A stretch of 64,000 nt of DNA from Desulfosoma sp. GTDB lineage: Bacteria > Desulfobacterota > Syntrophobacteria > Syntrophobacterales > DSM-9756. The notes beneath the pieces were generated by a model that worked only from the letters and a program-made list of their open reading frames with translations, was not told where the DNA came from and did not search any database. This document shows, in pieces, positions 20,853 through 28,699 of this stretch (position 1 is its first letter; every line of letters starts with the position of its first letter). The stretch spans positions 1 through 64,000 of the forward strand of contig JBBFKY010000009.1 of assembly GCA_037481875.1 (NCBI GenBank). Direction: 5' to 3'. A program made the translations under genes and the position numbers.

Positions 20853-21221
20853 CTAGAAATCTTCAACGGCCGTGTCCCCGGACTTAAACCGCGGACGTGT
20901 TTGGGTATTACGCACACATAACGATCGATCCTCCGTGGTTTCGCAGCCCGTCAAATCCTTGAGAAGAGTAGACATTTGCCTCATCAAGGATGGGGACACT
21001 CCCCGTAGCCGGCCTCGAAAAGCGCGAAAGAGTGCTTTGCCTTTCACAACGTGCTTAAGACACGAAGCACACGCATAGGCACCGCGTCCCGGCAGACGTT
21101 GTTTTCGATCATGGATCACCAGGCACTGTTCGTCCAAAACAAGCCGCACAAGGTCTTCCTTGGGTCGCTTGGACCGGCACACGATGCATGTTCGATATGG
21201 CGTGTGTCCTTGGCGAGGCAC
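20853..21221 (-). CDS. ylxR: YlxR family RNA-binding protein (DUF448)
   Basis: The 122-residue protein contains the YlxR domain: PYRTCIVCRSKRPKEDLVRLV, GRGAYACASCLKHVVKGKALFRAFRG. Four cysteines in two CxxC pairs could bind a metal or be structural. YlxR (RnpM) has been reported to bind RNA and, in Bacillus, RNase P RNA. The position between nusA and infB is the standard one. The C-terminal 40 residues are basic and not conserved. The start overlaps nothing and is 3 bp from the nusA stop. Confidence 0.93.
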   Translation of the reverse strand: MPRQGHTPYRTCIVCRSKRPKEDLVRLVLDEQCLVIHDRKQRLPGRGAYACASCLKHVVKGKALFRAFRGRLRGVSPSLMRQMSTLLKDLTGCETTEDRSLCVRNTQTRPRFKSGDTAVEDF

Positions 21222-21223
21222 TC

Positions 21224-22570
21224 TTATTCCACCGGTTTCATGTGTTCTTCGGATTCGGGCTCTTCACTTTCCCCTTCCTCCCCGGCATGGTTTTCGTCTT
21301 CATCAAGCTCATTCTCCTCGACTTCCAGCTCTCCAGCGCTTTCCAACAGGGATCGAGCCTGGGACTGCATGGCTTCCAGAGCTGACGCGGAAAGGCCGGT
21401 CAGAGTCTCCAACTCATCGATTCCCGCTTCACAAAACTCGTTCAGGGAAGTGATGCCCGCTTCATAGAGCTTGTCGGCCATTTCTTCCGACAAGTTATCG
21501 ATGTGCAGCAGAGCCTGGTAGCCGGCTTGCTTTTGACGTTCATAGCGGGATTCGCTTTTCACGTCGATATGCCAGCCCGTGATTCGCGATGCCAGCCTCA
21601 CATTCTGACCTCGACGGCCGATGGCCAGGGACAGCTGATCATCAGGCACAATGACTTCCATGCTTCGATTGGCCTGATCGATGATGACCTTGGTGATAAT
21701 GGCCGGAGCCAAAGCGTTCACCACAAACTTGGCCGGATCCATGTTCCAGGGGACGATATCGATCTTTTCTCCACGCAGTTCCTGTACCACCGCCTGAACC
21801 CTGGATCCCTTCATGCCCACACAGGCACCGACGGGATCCACGTCCGAATCCTTGGACACCACGGCGATCTTGGCTCGGGATCCAGGCTCGCGTGCCGCGG
21901 CCAAAATACTCACCGTTCCGTCGCTGACTTCAGGCACTTCAAGGCGAAAGAGCTGAATCAAAAAATCCGGATGCGTGCGGCTCAGGACGATCTGCGGGCC
22001 CTTGCTGATCTTTTTCACATCCAAAATATAGGCACGAATGCGATCCCCCTGCCGGTACACTTCGCGAGGAATCTGTTCTTTGACCGGTAAAACGGCTTCG
22101 GCGCGACCTAGATTCACGATGATGCCGGAACGATCCACCTTTTGGACAATCCCCGTGACGATTTCGCGTTTTCGGTCCTTGTATTCTTCGTACGTGGCTT
22201 CCCTTTCGGCATCCTTCATCTTTTGAATAATCACCTGTTTGGCCGATTGCGCTGCGATGCGGCCAAGGGTGTCCGTGTCCATGCGGATGCCTAGTTCATC
22301 GCCGATTTCCGATTCCGGGTCCAGGTTTCGAGCCTGTTCCAGTGAAATCTGCTTTTCCGGATCCTCGACTTCTTCAACCACTTCTTTGAACGTAAAGGCT
22401 TCCATTTCTCCAAACTCGTCGTTATAGGTTACCTCTACGTCAATCTTGGACCCGTAGCGCTTCTTGATGGCCGACTTGACCGCTTCGACCAGGGTTTCTA
22501 TCAACACGGCACGATCGATCCCTTTTTCTCGACTGACTTGATCGATCAACCGTTTCAATTCACTGGCCAT
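21224..22570 (-). CDS. nusA: Transcription termination/antitermination factor NusA
   Basis: NusA binds RNA polymerase and nascent RNA and modulates pausing, termination and antitermination. The 448-residue protein has the N-terminal polymerase-binding domain (beginning ELKRLIDQVSREKGIDRAVL), the S1 domain (IVTGIVQKVDRSGIIVNLGRAEAVL), and KH1/KH2 with VGACVGMKGSRVQAVVQEL and LAIGRRGQNVRLASRITGW. One helix-hairpin-helix-like repeat and an acidic tail (EEGESEEPESEE) close it. It is the second gene of the operon after rimP. In E. coli NusA feeds back on its own operon, which fits the terminator found just before rimP. Confidence 0.97.
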   Translation of the reverse strand: MASELKRLIDQVSREKGIDRAVLIETLVEAVKSAIKKRYGSKIDVEVTYNDEFGEMEAFTFKEVVEEVEDPEKQISLEQARNLDPESEIGDELGIRMDTDTLGRIAAQSAKQVIIQKMKDAEREATYEEYKDRKREIVTGIVQKVDRSGIIVNLGRAEAVLPVKEQIPREVYRQGDRIRAYILDVKKISKGPQIVLSRTHPDFLIQLFRLEVPEVSDGTVSILAAAREPGSRAKIAVVSKDSDVDPVGACVGMKGSRVQAVVQELRGEKIDIVPWNMDPAKFVVNALAPAIITKVIIDQANRSMEVIVPDDQLSLAIGRRGQNVRLASRITGWHIDVKSESRYERQKQAGYQALLHIDNLSEEMADKLYEAGITSLNEFCEAGIDELETLTGLSASALEAMQSQARSLLESAGELEVEENELDEDENHAGEEGESEEPESEEHMKPVE

Positions 22571-22633
22571 AATGCCCTTTCTCCTCCTGTGCTTCTCTTC
22601 GGTCCCGGATTCGGTCCCGTGTTCTTCAATGCT

Positions 22634-23152
22634 TCAGTTTTCCTGCCTTGATTTCGGTACTGCCTCAAGCGATTCAAAATAGCGCAAACGGGCCCTTTCC
22701 ACAGCGTCCAAGGGAATGTCATAGGGAATGCCGTCACAGTCCACACGGATCCCTTTCGGGTCCGCCGCCAGCAGAATTCCCTTGAAATTCTTTCGAGAGC
22801 CGATGGGAAGGCGGGTGCGTACAGCCACCACCTTGCCGATCTGGTGCGCGAAATGCTCCCAACGTCGAAGCGGCCGGTCCAACCCCGGAGAAGAGACTTC
22901 CAGATGGTAAGGACCATCAATGGGATCCACCACATCCAAAAGGTCGCCCACAACACGACTTACCGCCGCACAGTCTTCCACGCTGACCCCGCCGTCACGA
23001 TCCACAAAAAGACGAAGCACCCATCCTTGACTTTCCCGGCGGTACTCCACTTCCACCAATTCCATGCCTTCCGCCGTAATTACAGGGGTGGTCAGATCCC
23101 AAATTTTCTCAACGACCGCTCTCGCAGCGTCCTCTTTCATGTCCATGACCAC
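22634..23152 (-). CDS. rimP: Ribosome maturation factor RimP
   Basis: RimP assists 30S subunit assembly. The 172-residue protein has the N-terminal alpha/beta domain (TAEGMELVEVEYRRESQGWVLRLFVDRDGGVSVEDC) and the SH3-like C-terminal domain, joined by YHLEVSSPGLDRPL, the family signature. The frame opens with GTG at 23152; ATGs at 23146 and 23140 are alternatives, and none has a strong ribosome-binding site. This is because a terminator hairpin with its U-tract ends only 11 nt upstream. It is the first protein gene of the long leftward operon. Confidence 0.93.
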   Translation of the reverse strand: MVMDMKEDAARAVVEKIWDLTTPVITAEGMELVEVEYRRESQGWVLRLFVDRDGGVSVEDCAAVSRVVGDLLDVVDPIDGPYHLEVSSPGLDRPLRRWEHFAHQIGKVVAVRTRLPIGSRKNFKGILLAADPKGIRVDCDGIPYDIPLDAVERARLRYFESLEAVPKSRQEN

Positions 23153-23163
23153 ATGCCCAAAGC

Positions 23164-23190
23164 AAAAAAAAAGTGGGCGTTCAGCCCACT
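23164..23190 (-). terminator. Intrinsic terminator / attenuator immediately before rimP
   Basis: On the minus strand AGTGGGC pairs with GCCCACT around a 5-nt loop and is followed by nine Ts. The T-tract ends 11 nt before the first rimP start codon, so no promoter can fit between. Transcripts that include rimP must therefore read through it. It also closes the tRNA-Gly transcript, whose gene ends 184 bp upstream. The opposite strand lacks a T-tract, so the terminator works leftward only. Confidence 0.8.
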
Positions 23191-23373
23191 CCCATTAGCA
23201 GAGCAATGATCACAGAAAATCCGGCTTCAGTGCCGTGAAATGCGACGTTCACAAAAGACCGTGTTGAACATTGTCATCCACTAATCGAAGTCGGCGTCCG
23301 CCGGAAACCGCGCTCCCGCCACCTCAAAAAGGGAAGCCCTTTCGATCGAGGAAAGGGTGAGCTTCATGTCGCG

Positions 23374-23449
23374 TGGAGCGGGCAACGGGATTCGAACCCG
23401 CGACCCCAAGCTTGGGAAGCTCGTGCTCTACCAACTGAGCTATGCCCGC
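23374..23449 (-). tRNA. tRNA-Gly (anticodon CCC)
   Basis: The minus strand folds as a full tRNA. The acceptor GCGGGCA pairs with TGCCCGC, followed by discriminator T and an encoded CCA (23374-23376). The D arm is GCTC/GAGC, the anticodon arm CGAGC/GCTTG with loop TTCCCAA, and the T arm GCGGG-TTCGAAT-CCCGT. The anticodon CCC reads the glycine codon GGG. It lies upstream of rimP on the same strand, the place taken by metY in E. coli, and probably shares the operon leader. Confidence 0.95.
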
Positions 23450-23576
23450 CCAACCGCCACAACAACGTCATCCTAGAGAGTTCCCCCAGCGAAGTCAAGC
23501 CCAATGTCAGGAAGATGGCGTGAACCCAGCCCGTATTCAACTATAACCGGTTCGTGAATCCATAGGTATATAAAAT

Positions 23577-23760
23577 CCTAGGAGCTTGTCCGAAAATTGG
23601 CAATACCAAGGTGTCTTGCCATCACAAGGTAGGGGTGAGGAGGCGCCTCACCCCTACAAGGCGAACCTGGGCTATTTCTTGGGCTGCCATCCCTCAGGCT
23701 CGGCCTTTGTGCGAACGGGATGCCCGCGCCCCAAGAAAAAACATTCTCAGCTTCAAGCTT
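23577..23760 (+). mobile_element. MITE-like interspersed element, copy 2
   Basis: The element opens with CTAGGAGCTTGTCCGAAAA and carries a perfect 12-bp-arm palindrome, GTAGGGGTGAGG / CCTCACCCCTAC, at 23629-23657. It contains a GGGATGCCCGCGCCCC segment and ends near CATTCTCAGCTTCAAGC, a degenerate inverted match to its head. It has no gene. Together with its flanks it accounts for most of the 430 bp between tRNA-Gly and the archease gene. Confidence 0.6.
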
Positions 23761-23882
23761 CTCTTTGGTTTTGGAACCGGTTACCTCTATAGCATGAAAG
23801 ATGATGCAAGAGACGAGCCCAGGGGCACGGGACCTTTGCCAAGACTGTGAAGACCATGAGCGGTGTGGAAAAAGGGGTTCTA

Positions 23883-24326
23883 ATGGGTGGCAACGGTGAA
23901 GCAAAGGATCAGAATCTCTACGAAATCATCGATCACACGGCGGATGTGGGGCTTCGTGTACGAGGACGCCATGTGGCAGAGGTTTTTGAAAAAGCGGCCT
24001 TGGGATTCTATGACCTCATGGTGAGTCTTAAGGCTGTGGAAGCTGGTGCTGTTCGTCATGTCAGCGTGGAAGCCGAGGCGTTGGATGATCTTTTGGTGCA
24101 GTGGCTTTCCGAGCTTCTTTACCTTTTTGAAGTGGAGGGTTTTTTGGGCAAGAAGGTGCAAGTGGTTATCCATCCGCAATGGAGCCTGACCGCCGCCGTC
24201 CAGGGTGACTTTTTCGATCCGAAACGCCATGAACTCAAGCTCCTTTACAAAGCCGTAACGTATCATCAAGCTTCCGTAGATTTCTCTGACGGCACATGGA
24301 CGGCTCAGGTGATCTTTGATATCTGA
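23883..24326 (+). CDS. Archease
   Basis: Archease promotes multiple turnover and guanylylation of the RNA ligase RtcB. The 147-residue protein has the expected pattern: YEIIDHTADVGLRVRG at the N-terminus with the conserved aspartate, DLLVQWLSELLYLFE in the middle, and the C-terminal HELKLLYKAVTYHQASV strand ending in an aspartate near VIFDI. I chose ATG 23883 because the conserved part begins soon after it; GTG/ATG starts upstream only add unconserved residues. It is 45 bp before rtcB on the same strand, which supports the assignment. Confidence 0.93.
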   Translation: MGGNGEAKDQNLYEIIDHTADVGLRVRGRHVAEVFEKAALGFYDLMVSLKAVEAGAVRHVSVEAEALDDLLVQWLSELLYLFEVEGFLGKKVQVVIHPQWSLTAAVQGDFFDPKRHELKLLYKAVTYHQASVDFSDGTWTAQVIFDI

Positions 24327-24370
24327 CATTTTCGCTTGCCTGAAGGCTGATATGGCTGGGAGGTTCAAGT

Positions 24371-25828
24371 ATGAGCGGCAAAGAACGTCTCTCATTGGAA
24401 AGAATCGATGGGTGGCGCTGGAAGATTCCGCGCACCGGTGCCATGCGAACGGACGGTATCATTTATGCCGGAGAAAAAATGCTGGATGCCATTCGTCAAG
24501 ATCAGGCCATGGACCAGGTGGCCAATGTGGCCTGTCTTCCCGGGATCGTGGGTTATTCCATGGCCATGCCGGACATTCATTGGGGCTATGGGTTTCCCAT
24601 CGGAGGGGTGGCCGCTTTTTCCATGGAGGAAGGCATTGTTTCGCCGGGTGGTGTCGGATACGACATCAACTGTGGCGTGCGTCTCATGACCACTCACCTT
24701 AGGGCTCTTGAATTGGGTGCCGACAAGATTCGAGAACTGGTCACAGCCCTGTTTCGAAACATTCCCTCCGGCGTCGGATCTAGTCGCAAGGATTTTAAAC
24801 TGAGTGAAGCCGAACTGGATCACGTGCTGCTCAAAGGGGCTCAATGGGCGGTTTCCAAAGGGTTCGGCGAAGCTTCGGACTTGGAACGCATCGAAGAGGG
24901 TGGGTGTATTCCATGGGCTGATCCCGAACAGGTGTCCGCCAAGGCCAGAGAACGTGGCCGATCCCAGTTGGGAACACTGGGATCAGGTAATCATTTTGTG
25001 GAAATCGGTGTGGTGGAAGAGATCTACGAGCCGAAGACGGCGGAGGTTTTCGGTTTGTTTTTGGGACAGCTCACCGTTTTTGTTCATACGGGCTCTCGCG
25101 GTCTGGGTCATCAAGTCTGCGACGACTTTATCCGTGTCCTGCTCAAGAGCACGCAAAAGTACGGCATCGAGTTGCCGGACAAACAACTGTGCTGCGCCCC
25201 TGTGACTTCTTCGGAAGGACGGAGTTACCTTGGAGCCATGGGAGCCGCGGCCAATTTCGCCTTTGCCAATCGCCAAATGATCAGTCATTGGGTTCGAGAA
25301 ACCTTTGAACAGTTTTTTAAAGAACCGTCGGAACGCCTTGGTTTATCGCTCCTTTACGACGTATGCCACAATATGGCGAAAATTGAAGAGCATGTCTGGC
25401 AAGGGCGGCGCCTGAAATTGTGCGTGCATCGCAAGGGGGCCACTCGAGCCTTTGCGGCAGGTCATGAAGCCGTACCGGATCTCTACAGGTCTGTGGGACA
25501 GCCCGTGCTCATCCCCGGTGATATGGGTCGCTACAGCTACGTGCTGGTGGGAACGCAGCGGGCTATGGAAGATACCTTCGGCAGCACATGCCACGGTGCC
25601 GGCCGAGTGCTCAGCCGTCATCAAGCGGTGAAAAGCGCCAAGGGTCGAAGTGTCCTTAAGGAAATGGAAGATCGAGGCATCTTCGTTCTCGGCGCCAGCA
25701 AGGCCACTTTGGTGGAGGAAATGCCCGAAGCCTATAAGGATGTGAGCGATGTGGTGGAAGTTGTGGCCCACGCCGGTATCAGCCGCCCGGTGGCCAGGCT
25801 TCGCCCTCTCGGCGTTATGAAAGGGTAA
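24371..25828 (+). CDS. rtcB: RNA-splicing ligase RtcB
   Basis: RtcB joins RNA 2',3'-cyclic phosphate or 3'-phosphate ends to 5'-OH ends using GTP and manganese. The 485-residue protein has the archaeal/eukaryal-type length. Visible landmarks are GGVGYDINCGVRLM with the metal-binding aspartate and cysteine, LGTLGSGNHFVEI, HTGSRGLGHQV and HRKGATRAF. The ATG follows GGGAGG. Paired with archease it forms a complete ligation module that could repair cleaved tRNAs or mRNAs; which RNA is served is not shown by the sequence. Confidence 0.96.
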   Translation: MSGKERLSLERIDGWRWKIPRTGAMRTDGIIYAGEKMLDAIRQDQAMDQVANVACLPGIVGYSMAMPDIHWGYGFPIGGVAAFSMEEGIVSPGGVGYDINCGVRLMTTHLRALELGADKIRELVTALFRNIPSGVGSSRKDFKLSEAELDHVLLKGAQWAVSKGFGEASDLERIEEGGCIPWADPEQVSAKARERGRSQLGTLGSGNHFVEIGVVEEIYEPKTAEVFGLFLGQLTVFVHTGSRGLGHQVCDDFIRVLLKSTQKYGIELPDKQLCCAPVTSSEGRSYLGAMGAAANFAFANRQMISHWVRETFEQFFKEPSERLGLSLLYDVCHNMAKIEEHVWQGRRLKLCVHRKGATRAFAAGHEAVPDLYRSVGQPVLIPGDMGRYSYVLVGTQRAMEDTFGSTCHGAGRVLSRHQAVKSAKGRSVLKEMEDRGIFVLGASKATLVEEMPEAYKDVSDVVEVVAHAGISRPVARLRPLGVMKG

Positions 25829-25870
25829 ACATTGTTGGTCTTGGAGCTTGAAGCGGTGGCGCAGTGCCAG

Positions 25871-26677
25871 CTAGAATCTGACAATTCCTATCAGGACCGC
25901 CAGGAACGAAAAACCGATCCCCATGGTCCACTGCATAAAAAGGAACCGCTTGTCCATGCTTTCAAACCGTTGATTGATAGCCTCAAAGCGCGTGTGCATT
26001 TCTCGCTGCAGGGCTTCGAAGCGTTTGTCCATGGCTTGAAACCGCTCATTGATGGCTTCAAAGCGCGTGTGCATTTCTCTCTGCAAGGCTTCGAAGCGTT
26101 TGTCCATGGCTTGAAACCTCTCATTGATGGCTTCAAAGCGCGTGTGCATTTCTCGCTGCAAGGCTTCGAAGCGTTTGTCCATGGCTTGAAACCGCTCATT
26201 GATAGCTTCAAAGCGCGTGTGCATTTCTCGCTGCAAGGCTTCGAAGCGTTTGTCCATGGCTTGAAACCGTTCATTGATAGCTTCAAAGCGCGTGTGCATT
26301 TCTCTCTGCAAGGCTTCGAAGCGTTTGTCCATGGCTTGAAACCGCTCATCCATGGTTTGAAACCGTTCATTGATGGTTTCAAAGTGCGCGTGCATTTCGC
26401 GCTGCAAGGCTTCGAAGCGTGTGTCCATGGACACAAAACGGTCACAGATGACCTGGAAGCGGTCCATTTCCATTTGGCGAAGTGACTTGACTTCCTCTTC
26501 GACACGAATGATCCGCTCCAGTAGCGAGAGCTCCTTGGCCCGGAGTTCATTTTCCCTGAAGAACTGGGCGATCTTTTCGCTGATGAGGTTTTCCGCTTCT
26601 TCGTGCAAGAGGCGCCGAAGGGCCCCAAGCATCTTTTCGTCCAGAATGGGATCTTGCGGTATTTGGGACAAAACCAT
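25871..26677 (-). CDS. Tandem-repeat coiled-coil protein with C-terminal membrane anchor
   Basis: This 268-residue protein is not one I can name. The N-terminal 80 residues are helical and charged. From about residue 95 comes a 32-residue unit and then four near-identical 25-residue units (MHTRFEAINERFQAMDKRFE plus ALQRE), ending in a partial copy. Each unit splits into two heptads (RFEAINE, RFQAMDK) and one hendecad (RFEALQREMHT), the pattern of a long coiled coil. The last 25 residues are hydrophobic (MGIGFSFLAVLIGIV), so it is probably tail-anchored in the inner membrane. The ATG has GGAGGAAG before it. Other frames are also open over the repeats because the unit is 75 bp, but only this one makes sense as a protein. 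Confidence 0.7.
   Translation of the reverse strand: MVLSQIPQDPILDEKMLGALRRLLHEEAENLISEKIAQFFRENELRAKELSLLERIIRVEEEVKSLRQMEMDRFQVICDRFVSMDTRFEALQREMHAHFETINERFQTMDERFQAMDKRFEALQREMHTRFEAINERFQAMDKRFEALQREMHTRFEAINERFQAMDKRFEALQREMHTRFEAINERFQAMDKRFEALQREMHTRFEAINERFQAMDKRFEALQREMHTRFEAINQRFESMDKRFLFMQWTMGIGFSFLAVLIGIVRF
25975..26400. repeat. 75-bp tandem repeats within the coiled-coil gene
   Basis: About five copies of a 75-bp unit, with only a few substitutions between neighbours, encode the 25-residue coiled-coil unit. A 21-bp insertion lengthens the promoter-proximal copy. High identity between copies suggests recent expansion, and copy number may vary between strains without breaking the frame. 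Confidence 0.85.
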
Positions 26678-26991
26678 AAAAATCTTCCTCCGTCGGTCAT
26701 TGGGTGACCGATCTTACGAACTCTTCAGCCACCTTATCATGACAGCCTGGGTGGAGCAAGAGTCCCTTTGGAAACACTGACTTAGAGCTCATGGACGCCG
26801 CTGTCTTTGAAAATATTCCGGCACCGATGTCAAATACTCAGTTACGAAAAAAGGAATACCGGCCTGATACAGGCGAATCTCAAAGGGCCGTCTCCTAGGG
26901 CTCCGCGCCAAATCCTTTGAATGGGAAATGTTGCCACAACGCTGAATGGCTACCCAAAAGCGGGATTCCTCAACACTTGGCAAAAAGGGGT

Positions 26992-27462
26992 CTACATATC
27001 CACGTGCAGGATGCGGTAGGTGCGTTCGCCCGCTGGGGTTAGGACGGTGATTTCCTCGCCTTGGGTTCGGCCCATGAGGCCACGTCCTACGGGGGAATCA
27101 ATGGAGAGTTTGCCGTTGCGCACATCCGATTCAAAAGGGCCGACCATTTGGAAATGAAAGGTCTGACCCGTATCCACATTGAGAACAATGATTCGGGTTC
27201 CAAAGGCTACACGTCGAACAAGGAATTTTCGACCCACCACGATTTCACACTGGGCGATCTTGGTCTGAAGATCCTCGATCTTTCTCTGCAACGCCCGGTG
27301 TTGTTCTCGAGCCCAAAGGTACTGTTGGTTGTCAACCTTGACCCCGTACAAGCGAGCTTCCTGCAATTCTTCCAAGACGCGAGGTCGCACCACACGCCTT
27401 AGGTACAAGAGCTGCGCATAAAGGTTTCGAAAGCCTTGTCGTGTAATGGGAACCTTTTCCAT
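26992..27462 (-). CDS. GreA/GreB-family transcription factor, atypical tip
   Basis: The 156-residue protein has the Gre layout: an N-terminal coiled-coil hairpin (about 1-80) and a C-terminal FKBP-like domain ending SPVGRGLMGRTQGEEITVLTP. Gre factors reach into the RNA polymerase secondary channel and trigger cleavage of backtracked RNA. At the hairpin tip, where GreA has GDLKENAEY with catalytic Asp41 and Glu44, this protein reads GVKVDNQQY, so the first acid is lost and the second is Asp. It may compete for the channel without cleaving, as Gfh1 or Rnk-type proteins do; that is inference. It is a single gene between the coiled-coil protein and the NUDIX hydrolase. Confidence 0.85.
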   Translation of the reverse strand: MEKVPITRQGFRNLYAQLLYLRRVVRPRVLEELQEARLYGVKVDNQQYLWAREQHRALQRKIEDLQTKIAQCEIVVGRKFLVRRVAFGTRIIVLNVDTGQTFHFQMVGPFESDVRNGKLSIDSPVGRGLMGRTQGEEITVLTPAGERTYRILHVDM

Positions 27463-27549
27463 AGCATTCTTGGAAAGAAACTTGTGCTACCAACAAATGC
27501 CGCCGTAAACGAAGGGCCGCCGAACCTCGAGAAAGAGACCTGACGCGTC

Positions 27550-28176
27550 TTACGGGGTCGCAGTCAGCAGGCCTAGGCTTCCTTGTGCCTTGAGGCTCTC
27601 ATAAAGACACAGCGCGATCACGGTCTTACCGTCCGTGATGGTTCCTTCACGAATACCTTGCATCACCTGATGCACCGAAAGAATTTCAACCTTTGAAATT
27701 TCATCCTGATCGCCGTAGACTTTTTCACGTTTAAGTCCAAAAGCAGCAAAAATGACAATGACTTCATTGGAATACCCAATCGCCGGATAGTATCGAAAAA
27801 TGGGCGCAAGGGACGAGGCCGAGTACCCCGTTTCTTCCAGAAGTTCTCGGCGGGCGGCGTCTTCGGCAGATTCCCCCGGATCCAGTTTACCTGCCGGTAT
27901 TTCCAAGGTTTCCCGACCGATGGCGTAGCGCCACTGGCGTACCATGAGCAGCTGCGTGCCTTGGGGATCCGTAAAGGCCAAAACGGCGGCGGCTTCAGGA
28001 TGTTCCATGCGAATGCGTTCTGTGACTCTTCCTGTGCGCAGCCTCACGGCGTCCAGATGAGCGCTGAGATGATGCGCATGAATACTGGCCAGTGTGCGAA
28101 GGCGTTCTTCCATGTCTGCGTTGGACTCCACCAAAGGAACAAAGCTATTGCGCCATTGAAACCGTGCGCTTTTCAT
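27550..28176 (-). CDS. NUDIX hydrolase, ADP-ribose pyrophosphatase type
   Basis: The protein (up to 208 residues) holds a complete Nudix box, G-x5-E-x7-RELLEETGY, in GKLDPGESAEDAARRELLEETGY read as two parts. A LEIPAGKL strand precedes it and a proline-bearing loop after it, as in ADP-ribose pyrophosphatases (NudF/YffH group). It probably hydrolyses ADP-ribose or another nucleoside diphosphate derivative in the cytoplasm. The first ATG at 28176 has no clear ribosome-binding site; an internal ATG at residue 22 is possible. It stands alone, 87 bp after the Gre-type gene. Confidence 0.87.
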   Translation of the reverse strand: MKSARFQWRNSFVPLVESNADMEERLRTLASIHAHHLSAHLDAVRLRTGRVTERIRMEHPEAAAVLAFTDPQGTQLLMVRQWRYAIGRETLEIPAGKLDPGESAEDAARRELLEETGYSASSLAPIFRYYPAIGYSNEVIVIFAAFGLKREKVYGDQDEISKVEILSVHQVMQGIREGTITDGKTVIALCLYESLKAQGSLGLLTATP

Positions 28177-28699
28177 TAGAACAGTCGAGGTGCTTTTGGA
28201 AAGCTTTTTATGATGAGCCGAAGGAATCCTCTACGGGCACATCCAGCACGGGGTGTTGGGGTGTGGCGGTGGAGCTGAAAAGAGAGGCTGTCGATGGGAC
28301 GGCCGGCCCATGGAGGGGCGGACCTGCGTGTCCGCCCCGGAGTGTTTTGAAACGGGTGCGTAACAAGGCGGACCCATGGGTGCGCCCCTCCAGGTCGTTC
28401 GAGAGGAATTGGCCAAATTCGGGCGCCTCGGGGTGTTGTGCATCAAGGGGCTACGGGGAGCACCCCTTTCGAATGTCCATTGTGGCCCGCACAAGGTCCA
28501 AATTGTTTTCGGGAAGGGAAAGGCGCGGGGAGAGCCACCCATTTAAGAAGCACAAGGCATGAGGGTAGCTTGTGAAGAATTTCATTGACACAGGCGCTTC
28601 GGTGGCCCATATTTGTGCAACCGGATGGTTCCCGTGGAAATGGATGCGGATGATCGGTGTGTGGATGCTCCAAGGATCGAGAAAGCGGGTAGGGGGCTC
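28177..28699. other. Gene-free interval upstream of the complex I operon
   Basis: No gene is supported over about 520 bp. It contains palindromic GGGGCGGACCTGCGTGTCCGCCCC repeats (listed separately). The promoter of the nuo operon must lie here or closer to 28700, but I cannot choose a convincing site. A frame extending the NuoEF gene upstream to 28613 lacks a ribosome-binding site. Confidence 0.5.
28311..28403. repeat. Two adjacent GGGGCGGACC-type palindromes
   Basis: GAGGGGCGGACC...GTCCGCCCC at about 28313-28338 is followed some 35 bp later by GGCGGACCCATGGGTGCGCCCC. Both belong to the GTAGGGGCGG palindrome family seen at 3744, 8377 and 48768. They lie in the nuo upstream region. Confidence 0.7.

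Noticed and set aside
25832-26485. Long plus-strand frame of 217 codons over the 75-bp repeats
   Set aside because: It is open only because the repeat unit is a multiple of 3. It has no ribosome-binding site, and the minus-strand frame gives a sensible coiled coil with a good start signal.
26789-26983. 64-codon minus-strand frame after the Gre-type gene
   Set aside because: It starts with TTG, lacks a ribosome-binding site and shows no recognisable motif.
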